38,592 bases of DNA from Priapulus caudatus (taxonomy: Eukaryota > Priapulida > Priapulimorpha > Priapulimorphida > Priapulidae), in NCBI RefSeq assembly GCF_000485595.1, contig NW_014578503.1, forward strand, positions 15,874-54,465, in the 5' to 3' direction. Position numbers and translations under genes: made by a program. Positions 11,001 to 20,200 of the stretch are shown here, one piece after another. Positions within the stretch are counted from its first letter, which is position 1. Every line of letters starts with the position of its first letter. The notes under the pieces were generated by a model. The model saw nothing but the letters and a program-made list of their open reading frames with translations. It made no database searches and was not told the origin of the DNA.

Positions 11001-11159
11001 ATGATCTCTCGCAAGCGTGGAACTATCGTCAACATTTCCTCTGACAGCGCTCGAGTGCCTTACCCGTTCCTGGCCACCTAGAGTGCAACAAATACATTCG
11101 TCGACTTCTTAACAAGGTCGCTGGAGGCGGAACTGCAAGGCACAGGGGTGATTATTCAT
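11001..11159 (+). pseudogene. SDR/17-beta-HSD-like exon carrying the active site, broken
   Basis: A 53-codon exon runs between ATCGCAG|ATG and CAT|GTAAGT, phase 0 at both ends. It codes MISRKRGTIVNISS, PYPFLAT, then a TAG, then SATNTFVDFLTRSL and TGVIIH. This is the catalytic exon of the HSD17B12/HSD17B3/HSDL1 group (microsomal 3-ketoacyl-CoA or steroid reductases), whose active site is Tyr-x-x-x-Lys. Here the Tyr codon is TAG and the Lys position is Asn, so both catalytic residues are lost. The preceding exon is not upstream; the matching one lies at 15563-15919, whose phase 0 end fits exactly. Confidence 0.75.
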
Positions 11160-11540
11160 GTAAGTTTTTCAAACATCCTTCATGTGTTGGGATGTGCCTT
11201 TTCAATGATCATCTCCTGTTACTAGATTTTATTCTTCAACATATTAACAGATCGAACTTCAAGTATACAACATGTCAACAAATTACAAACATAATAGTCT
11301 CTGAAACTTCATTCACAAGTTATGTACCTATAAATTCAATCAAAAAGTCAAAACGTAGTTTGTTCAGGAAGGGCGATTTTGTTCGTATGTGTTGGTAAAA
11401 GTACATACTTAGCTTTCTTAAATACTAAATTAAAAAAAGATCATGCATTGTTTTTCTGCAACCCCGGGTTCCTTGTACATTAAATGGGCATCTCTAGACG
11501 TGCCTGTCTCAGTCGCAATTCTAATTACTTCGATCCTCAG

Positions 11541-11691
11541 GGAGTGTTGCCAAGATAATTTTGTTGCTACAAAGATGTCGTTAGAGGACGTGAGCTTCTA
11601 CTGTCCGTCCGCGTCGGTGTATGTCCGTAGCGCCCTCACTACCATCGGGGAGCAGTCTCGCACGAGCGGCTACCTTGTACACGCTCTGCAG
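11541..11691 (+). pseudogene. SDR/17-beta-HSD-like exon after the active site, frameshifted
   Basis: The exon runs from TCCTCAG|GGAGTG to CTGCAG|GTGGGT. It starts in phase 0 with GVLP, as in the family, but reaches TAA two codons later. The rest is open in another frame: NFVATKMS, then a segment ending QSRTSGYLVHAL, which corresponds to the family's VATK(M/L) and QSRT-GYL-HA motifs. An indel inside the first ten codons explains the switch. A further stretch after ACCCGCAG at 11759 could be the last exon but its frame does not fit cleanly. Confidence 0.7.
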
Positions 11692-12444
11692 GTGGGTGGA
11701 CGATCGCCAAGCGGGCTGGCGTCATCGGTTCTCATATGTACTATCTCTGCCACCCGCAGGGAGTATTGCATTTTTTTCGCATGTCAGGAAAAAGCTTGTG
11801 GATCGATGGCTAAATTTCATCCAAGATACCTTATTGACTCTCCCATTATCAGATAGTTATGGAATTCCGTGTTATAAATGGTAGTGTTGTAAAATAGTTA
11901 TTAGTTAGTATAAATTTATACTATGTATTACATATTAATATTCTCATTTTATATTAGTAAGACATAAGATAGACATTTGTGAATAATAAATGATACAATT
12001 GCTATTGGTTCCAAGTGAAATTTATTTATGCTTGTGGTATATGTAGATGTAATGTGTACATTTAGATGTTGATAATAATCACTGCAAGAAAAATACCTAT
12101 ATTTACAGAATATCCAGTTTTTTTCAGGTCCTCCTCATAAAATGTTCCAGATTTCGTGGTTTTCAAATTCATTAAATTGGAAATGGCAGAAGAGAATGGA
12201 GTCGATCCAAGTAACATAGTTGGGTTCTAGCACCATCAAGTTTTCACTTAGTGCCACATAACAATTGCTATACGTACTGACTAGATGCTTAAGTTAATAT
12301 TAAATGAAACTTTATTCAGAAATGAAAGCAATTAGTCGAACTGTTGACGTTTTTAACCTGTGGGGTAAACCTACATAGCACGATTATAATTACAGGGAGG
12401 ATTTTCTAAGTTTTATTGTCTTCATTTAATGAAAAATGTTACAT
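11692..12444. other. Non-coding 3' flank, AT-rich
   Basis: Apart from the possible final dehydrogenase coding piece at about 11760-11880, no gene, RNA or recognisable element is seen. AATAAA-like signals occur on the + strand near 11985. Confidence 0.5.
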
Positions 12445-13447
12445 ACATTTTATATTCTCTTTTGAATCTTATTCAATTTTAGTTTTTTGGCATATGTACA
12501 TTTTAATTGTTTTTTAAAGTTCCATTTTGAAGTAGTTGAAGCCTTTTTTGTAATATTCAGAGGAGGCTTCGTTTGATTCACAGAAATACATGTAAACATG
12601 CTTCATTGGCAATCACGCACAATTATGTATAATTGGAATTACAATATTTTATGTATTCAGTTTTGTCTTAGATACTAGCTGGTTATACAAATTTGTAAAT
12701 AAAATAAATGATAACAAATATGATGTTATAGTTAATTATACTGTTATAAATGATTACATATCTATAGAAGATGCTTAAAAAATATTTCTATCATCAATAT
12801 AGATGTTAGAAAATCTTTTAGGCCAAAACAGTTACAGTACAATAATGAGCCTAAAAATTGAATGATAAAATGTATGTCCACCTAGGAATTTGTAAAACGT
12901 AATATGTAACATTTACTGAACCCAATATAAACCAAAGTAATCCTCTACAATGTCTGCTAAGTTATACACTTATATGATGAACGATAAATCTTCAATTTCG
13001 GTGAAGCATATACGTAGCGAATTGTATAAAACCAAACATAGTGCATTGCTATCACACATTCCTAATATGCCAAGCGAGTTCACCGAGTGTGTCCGCTAAA
13101 TGTTTTCATGATATTCCTCCACAGCCAAGCACACCCACAGTTGGTTCCATTACGTTCCTCCTAGCCAAAGCAAGCACGTCATTGCTTAACCCATCGCTCC
13201 TCAGTTAATTCCATCCTCGCCTGGTTCTGCTCCACTATTCAGGCATCCGTCTTCTGCTTCTTGCGCTCGTGAAGTTCTTGAACTTGCGTTTCCTCTTGTC
13301 ACTGCTCGCCTTTAGATTGCGCTTCAGTTCGATGTGCTTCTCTCTCTCCTCCTTTGACCACGATAGTGCAGATGTGCCTGCAAGCACCGAGGAGCACATG
13401 AAAATCAAACGCAAGGAAGAACTGACTCGTGAGGAACAAGGAAGCAT
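12445..13447. repeat. Duplicated 1-kb segment (partner 16205-17227)
   Basis: The whole segment matches 16205-17227 in order. The part from about 13020 to 13440 is nearly identical to 16800-17220, while the part before it differs mainly by single-base indels. It includes a second copy of the final DDX24 exon (13235-13377, minus strand). Confidence 0.85.
13235..13377 (-). pseudogene. Duplicate of the DDX24 C-terminal exon, frameshifted
   Basis: The copy has the same CTTGCAG acceptor and the same basic sequence [18 protein letters not shown] as the exon at 16976-17154, but after KFKNFT it shifts frame and ends [10 protein letters not shown]. Near its start two indels cancel each other (SWSKEE here, SVVKEE in the other copy). 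It has no upstream DDX24 exons of its own except those beyond 18 kb, so it is a dead or artefactual copy. Confidence 0.7.
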
Positions 13448-13508
13448 AGGGTGAAGGAACAAGGAACATGAGGTGAACCGTTCACATAAGGTGAAGGAAC
13501 AAGGAACA

Positions 13509-14826
13509 TGAAGCGGGTTGCGTGCAATAACTCGCATCAGTCACGATGATGCGTGGGCCGTAAAGTACTGGATTTAATCAATGCATCCTTAAAACAGTGG
13601 AGATCAGAATCCTCACTCAACGGATTCTCTATACCATACGCTCGATACAATGCTCCCAATGCTGCCGATGTATAGTTGTAATAATAGGACCAGGTCGATT
13701 CGATCCTGTAACTAAACTCATAATAAACTTTTTTAACTTACGTAACATCAGTAGTAGGAAACTGTGACATCAAATCATTATAGATCTACACAATATTGAT
13801 GAAACTTTTGAATAACAGAAGTGTATGTCTGTATGGTAGACTTAGCATAGTGATATCTTACAATAGTAGCACAACGCGTTGACCAGCCCCTGTCTACAAG
13901 ACGTAATTGGCTCCAGATACTCGGAAAGCATATATATACAGTTTCCAATTCCGGTTTTTGTATGGTTCTGGGATTATCATCCGGTTAGACACGCCTGTAG
14001 CGGTACCGGTATCGGATAGTCTATTAGCATACGTTTTTACATTGGTCAAATGTTGAAACAAAGAATGCAAACCAAAGCCAATCAGCAGGCTAGCCTGTTT
14101 CATTGGAATCCTCCTCCTAGGTACCCACGCAATCTTCTCTGTTGCGTTCCAATTTTAGTATTTGTACAGCCGAAGCTTGTTAAATGGTATGCTCCGAATT
14201 TATAGAGTAAGCATAGCTGGTAGCACCGACTACGGTGTGGCTAGCGTTATTTCGTCTTTGCGTGTGAATAAACAAACGTTACATATCCCCCGGCCGTTAC
14301 ACACTTCTGCAGGTCTCCACACAATTTTAAAACAAGTTTTCGGTCTCATAGTTATACGTTAGGTCGATTTTAAAGCGAAAATAGTTCAAATAGTTTGTGT
14401 GTACAGTTACGTCGCGTTCACTGTATGGTGCTGCCCCTAGTGGCAGCTACTGTACGAAAATCCTGGTTACCGCTGCCCTTTCCGCAATCTTCGTTTTTTT
14501 TCTTGCGTTCTTTTCGCGTTTTTTTTTAGCCAACGCAACAGAAAAGATTGCGTGGGTTCCTAACCCCCATGACCTCCATGACGAGAAAAAAATGAGAAAA
14601 GAAGATGAAGCGTGTATTTCACAATACGTACGTCACCGCGCGGCAGCACGGTGGCACGCACTACATAGCATGTACAGTAGCGTAATGTTATGATACACGC
14701 GTGGTGATCATACACACACGCATGCACTCAAACACGCAACCACCTTCTAACTTGAACCCCTAGGTCATTTGTGCTAAGGTTGCTGGTTAATGACTGATGC
14801 GAGTTATTGCACGCAACCCGCTTCAC
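13509..14826. repeat. Widely spaced inverted repeat enclosing a nested inverted repeat
   Basis: About 34 bases at 13510-13545 (GAAGCGGGTTGCGTGC..) recur inverted at 14792-14825 (..GCACGCAACCCGCTTC). Inside, 14116-14152 (TACCCACGCAATCTTCTCTG) recurs inverted at 14531-14567. This looks like two nested non-autonomous elements. No transposase is seen in the interval. Confidence 0.5.
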
Positions 14827-14917
14827 CACAGCATCAACCCGCTTCACCAACCGCTTCACTATGTTAGGCCCTACCACAGGCATTTGAATCGTTTCAATAA
14901 AATATAATGCTAAATAA

Positions 14918-15240
14918 ATACGAAATCTATTTACTACCAAAGTCTTAATGTTTCTCTACTCTCTTTCACCTATTATTGCCAACAATTTCCTGTAAATGCC
15001 GTCCAAATGCTCATCTGCAAGACACTGTCACACGCTGGCCGCCGCACGCTAGCTGCTGCACACTGACACATAACTATATATTTATGTGTCAGTGTGCAGC
15101 AGCTAGCGTGCGGTGTACTTGTGTGTTGCAGATGAGCATTTGATCGGCATTTACAGGAAATTATCGGCAATAATAGGCGAAAGAGCGCAGAGAAACATTG
15201 AGACTTTGGTAGTAAATACATTTCGTGTTTGGCCCCCGCC
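14918..15240. mobile_element. Foldback hairpin element, about 150-bp arms
   Basis: The left arm (14918-15076) and right arm (15084-15240) are inverted copies, from ACGAAATCTATTTACTACC / GGTAGTAAATACATTTCGT at the outside to CTGACACATAA / TTATGTGTCAG at the centre, with a loop of only about 7 bases. Outer parts have scattered mismatches and the innermost 35 bases are perfect. No coding content. A GC-rich hairpin (GGCCCCCGC..GCGGGGGCC, 15230-15274) follows directly. Confidence 0.7.
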
Positions 15241-15562
15241 TTCGCGCGCCGAATGCGCACCGTGTGCGGGGGCCTTTACCATAATTTTTTTACGTTCATA
15301 ATATGCATACTCATACATGTACATGTATGATGTACATACTCATATGCATATACATAGCAGTGTAACAGTATTGTACACGCACGAACGCACACACACACAC
15401 ATATAATTATAAATATACACATGTAAAATACATATAGGTATATATAGGGATAGGGTTAGGTTTATATACAGTTACATGAGCGAATAGCGACAAATATTAT
15501 TTTCATTTGCTCCTGATATAGTTACAATATGAGCGCTGAAGGTGTCGTGTCACGTTACAAAG

Positions 15563-15919
15563 GCTACGGACGGTATCGGGAAGCAGTATACACTGCAGCT
15601 GCTAGCAGAGCTCGGTTTGAACATTGTGCTCGTCGGCCGCTCGCCGGAGAAGCTGAAGGCGACGAATGATGAGGTTCGCGCGCGCGGCAACGTGCAGGTG
15701 AAGACGGTCGTCGTCGATTGCAGCGGCGGCAGGGAGATATACGCAGACGTCGAGCGGAAGCTGAGTGAGCTGGAGATCGGCGTGCTGGTCAACAACGTCA
15801 GCATAGCGTACCCAGGCTTCTACAGCGACTTCCTGGCCATCAGCAGGGATTATCACGCGGATATGATCAACGTCAACAACCTGTCATACGTCATGATGAC
15901 GCACATTGTGCTGCCGCAG
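15563..15919 (+). CDS. SDR/17-beta-HSD-like exon with cofactor-binding fold
   Basis: The exon starts after TTACAAAG and ends CCGCAG|GTTTGG, with 119 codons in phase 0. It codes ATDGIGKQY, GLNIVLVGRSPEKL, a VDCSGG-like acidic segment, EIGVLVNNVS and HIVLPQ. These are the Rossmann glycine motif (T-G-x-x-x-G-I-G, its start lying across the splice site), the RS cofactor turn and the NNxG motif of the HSD17B12/HSD17B3/HSDL1 group of ER-bound reductases. The NNVG glycine is Ser here. Reading through the acceptor would give TKATDGIG, so the exon boundary is the better explanation of the apparently missing glycine. The next family exon (MISRKRG..) is not downstream but at 11001-11159, in matching phase. 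Confidence 0.7.
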
Positions 15920-16109
15920 GTTTGGTGGTCTTGTTCATGTTAGCTTAATTAATTCATGTATCTGTTGGTGCTCGGCAAAAGGTTGTTGAAAATGGTTGTT
16001 GCGGAGCGAATGGCCATATGTGTAGAGCCATATGCCATTGTCGGAGCTGAATACGGTAGAAGGTAGACTATTAACTGAGTAGAATATCCTTGATATAGGG
16101 TAGGCTTTA

Positions 16110-17227
16110 TTCCATATTCGTCATTGGTGTGTGATGTTGGACTAAAAATAGCCTGCTGGTATTTATAAGACACCCTAATTCTCAGTGTGAAGCTAAAAAT
16201 CAAACATTTTATATTCTCTTTTGAATCTATTCAATTTTAGTTTTTTGGCATATGTACAATTTTAATTGTTTTTAAAGTTCCATTTTGAAGTAGTGAAGCC
16301 TTTTTGTAACTTCAGAGGAGGCTTCGTTTGATTCACAGAACTTTAATTACATGTAAACATGACATTCATTGGCAATCACCGCACAATTATGTATAATTGG
16401 AAATTACAATATTTATGTATCAGTTTTGTCTTAGATACTAGCTGGTTATACAAATATTTGTAAATAAAATAAATGATAACAAATATGATGTTATAGTTAA
16501 TTATACTGATTATAATGATTACATATCTATAGAGATGTTAAAAAATATTTCTATCATCAATTAGATGTTAGAAAATTCTTTTAGGCAAAACAGTAACAGT
16601 ACAATAATGAGCCTTAATAAAATCAGAATGATAAAATGTATGTCACCCTAGGAATTTGTAAACGTAATATGTAACATTTGCTGCAACCAATATAAACCAA
16701 AGTAATCCTCTACACATGTACTGCTAAGTTATACACTATAGTTGATGAGCGAATAAATCTCAATTTCGGTAAAGGCATATACGTAGGAATTGTATAAAAC
16801 CAAACATAGTGCATTGCTATCACACATTCCTAATATGCCAAGCGAGTTCACCGAGTGTGTCCGCTAAATGTTTTCATGATATTCCTCCACAGCCAAGGCC
16901 CAAGCACACCCACAGTTGGTTCCATTACGTTCCTCCTAGCCAAAGCAAGCACGTCATTGCTTAACCCATCGCTCCTCAGTTAATTCCATCCTCGCCTGGT
17001 TCTGCTCCACTATTCAGTGCATCCTTCTTCTGCTTCTTGCGCTTTGTGAAGTTCTTGAACTTGCGTTTCCTCTTGTCACTGCTCGCCTTTAGATTGCGCT
17101 TCAGTTCGATGTGCTTCTCTCTCTCCTCCTTGACCACCGATAGTGCAGATGTGCCTGCAAGCACCGAGGAGCACATTGAAAATCAAACGCAAGGAAGAAC
17201 CTGACTCGTGAGGAACAAGGGAATCAG
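16110..17227. repeat. Shorter copy of the duplicated region, lacking 1.8 kb
   Basis: Positions 16110-16204 equal 10565-10659, and 16205-17227 equal 12445-13447. The junction at 16204/16205 therefore removes the equivalent of 10660-12444, exactly the part with the two later dehydrogenase exons. Beyond 17227 the sequences diverge. Confidence 0.85.
16976..17154 (-). CDS. DDX24: DDX24 exon 15 (last, basic tail)
   Basis: An acceptor CTTGCAG|GCACAT is followed by [20 protein letters not shown], then [18 protein letters not shown] and a stop after GEDGIN. The EER..K...LK pattern and the basic ending resemble the DDX24 C-terminus. Position and strand fit, but the reading frame needs a phase-1 donor upstream, which is not evident. 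An unseen small exon, or a different nucleolar protein gene, are alternatives. Confidence 0.55.
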
Positions 17228-20200
17228 CAATAGCGGGCCGAAGCGTGGGGACGCTTACAGGCAAGGGTTGTGATGAATGATTACTTCGGTGGTCCTCAAC
17301 CCCATTTTCACTGCTACTCAAATTTTAGTTGTGGAGCTAGCATGGCGACCAAGGCCTTCAGCCACAACTAGACCTCTGGGAAAACTTAAGACATTAAGTG
17401 GAAATACTTGGTGACACACTTAAAAATGATTTGGTGACCCACTCCTCGGTCACGACCCCCGCCATCAAGAACTTCTGCTCTGCACGTTAACTCTCGTAAC
17501 CTCGTCTGAATGAGCTGGCAAGTGAGCACCGCTTGTATGCCATGAGGAATGTGTGTGTGTGGGGGTGTGCGTGGGGGGGGGGGTGCAACACGTACCAGTG
17601 AGCCGTGGCAGCTGCAGGCTCCCCGCCATCGTGGGATACGCCATCGAGTACTGGCGCGGGAACACTGGCGTACGAAGCATCGCAGCCAGCTGACGATGCG
17701 CCGCCTTGATTTGCTTGCGAACGCGCGCTTCTTGCCCATAGTCGCTGCCATGTCGTATGCTAAACGCTCTGTCAAGGAAGCTAATGCGAAGTATCGCAAG
17801 CATTGCTTACATAGTTCACGCTATACACCGATTTACATCACGATCGTGCAACCAGTGGCAAAATATACAATTATACAACACATATTTATTTTATACAACA
17901 CACAAGTGATCAATGGAGAGTGATAGTTTAGCCCCCATGAACAAGCTAATGCCATTTTCCATCCATGATTACGTATGTCAAAAGGGAAAAGACAGCAGAC
18001 ATTGATTATGATGATATAACCAGCATGCAATGTGTGACGTTATCCGCATTTATTCATATAAGCTTTACTCATATATTACTTTGTATGATTAAGTCACAAC
18101 TAAAGTGTATCAATTCACACAGTGCATATAGCCTATAGGGCATCGTTTTTGGGGATATATTGCTCAACTAGTACACCTGCACGTAGAAGTATTGCAATTA
18201 AACACTTTAGCAACTTTGAGGCCACAACTCACAGACACAATAGCATATAATGTATTCTATTCTCAGACTCACACTTGCCCACGAGCACACACAGATGCAG
18301 AAAACTTATTCTCTAAGTGAGGATACAGATCTTCGTCTAGATCGATGTCCATCTCCTCAGCGGCTTTCTGGAACCACTCGACGCGGCTGGTCTCCTTTCT
18401 GAGCCCATGCTCAAGCTTGTCGAGCTCCAACGCCATCTGTAGGCGCTCCTTGATCGCTGGAAGGTACTGCCTGTCGATGGGAAATGCCGGCAGGTCCTCG
18501 ACTGTACAAACAGTACAAAAACAAGGGCAAACTAGAATGATTGTCCCAGAGAGGGACTAATAATACCCCCCCCCCCACTTCCAGCTGTTATAGTGCCTGT
18601 GATATGTGAGAGCATGACTGGTGACGCTCATCTGGAAGCGCAGCAACTGTATGGCAAAGCAGGTGGTATTAATGAACGGACGTCGCAGGGCCTGTGGCTG
18701 TATATGGCTGGTTACTATAGACACTTATGATGCAGTAGTGGCTGGGCAGATACATATCAACGAACAGATGGCAGGAGCATGTCATATATAAGAACGTGGC
18801 AGTTATTTATATATGTGCTTATCTGAAGGGGCGATCGTTTGGCAAACAACTGGCACGAATTAAGGCGGGGGGGGGGGATTTGATTGTACGCGTGTGGGAG
18901 CTATTAACGACTTGGTAGTGGCTGGCAGTTATGTATGAAGTGGCTGGGCAGTTATGTATGAAATAATCCACTAGATGGTGTCAGCATGTTATATATTACC
19001 AAATGGGTTTATTTACAAAAAACGGCCATAAATCTTTCCAAAAATGTCGGACCCAAAAACTCCATCACAGGTCAACAACTATCTTGGGTACTGATGATGT
19101 GTACCAAATATGGTTGAAATCGGTCCAGTACTTTTCGAGGAGATCTGTGCACAAGGGTGGTGTCGGACAGACAGACAGACAGACAGGGTGATTCCAGTAT
19201 ACCACCCCCCCTAACTTCGTTGGCGGGGGTATAAAAATGGACTGTGAGCATTAGTTAAACTGCACAAGTTGGGGTATGGTGTATGGTGGCCGAGGGCTGC
19301 CACTACAATTTTACCTCTGAAATAAATAAAAGCAAAAAATAAAACAAAAATATTAAAATCAAATTCAAAACGAAATCAAAATCGAAATCAAAATCAAAAT
19401 CAAAATCAAAATCAAAATCAAAATCAAAACGAAATCAAAATCGAAATCAAAATCAAAATCAAAATCAAAATCAAAATCAAAATCAAAACGAAATCAAAAT
19501 CAAAATCAAAATCAAAATCAAAATCAAAATCAAAATCAAAATCAAAATCAAAATCAAAACGAAATCAAAATTAAAACGAAATCAAAATTAAAAGTAAAGT
19601 GAAGGAGGAAGCATACGACCAGCTTCTCCCCCTCCTCCTTCTCCACCAGCCTTTCTCCCTTCTCCCATCCTCCGTCCACCAGCTCCCTCTCCCCCTCCTT
19701 CTCTCCTTCCTCCGTTCTTTCCAACATGCTTTCCCCCTCCTCATCCACCAGCTTCTCCCATTCCTCCTTCTCCACCACTTCTCTCTTCTTCCCTTCCTCC
19801 TTCTCCACCAGCTTCTCCCCCTCTCGCTTCTCCACCAGCTTCTTCCCGCCTCCTTCTTCATCCACCTTCTTCCCTCCATTCTCCTCCTATCTCCTTCTCC
19901 ACCAGCTTTTCCCCTCCTCAACCACTTCTCCTTTATCCCCTCCTCCACCCCAGCTTCCTTCTCCCCTCCTTGATCCCTTCTCCCTTCTCTCCCTCCTACC
20001 CCCTCCACCAGCTCCCTTCTCCCCCTCCTTCTCCACCAGCTTCCTCCCCCTCCTCCACCACCCTTTCTCCCTCTCCCCCTCCTCACCACCTTCTCCCTTC
20101 TCCCTCCTCCTCCACCACCTTCTTTTCTTCTCCCCTCCTCCTTCTCCACCCAGCTTCTCCCTGGCCTCCTTCTCGCTCCTTGCTCCCCTCCTCCTTCTCA

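Noticed and set aside
15312-15332. Palindrome TCATACATGTACATGTATGA as a micro-hairpin insertion
   Set aside because: No flanking 7-bp repeat, and it lies in low-complexity TACATG sequence.
17386-17923. Overlapping frames of 110-137 codons in the last DDX24 intron
   Set aside because: Both strands open across a GC-rich stretch; no family recognised and no splice signals that fit DDX24.
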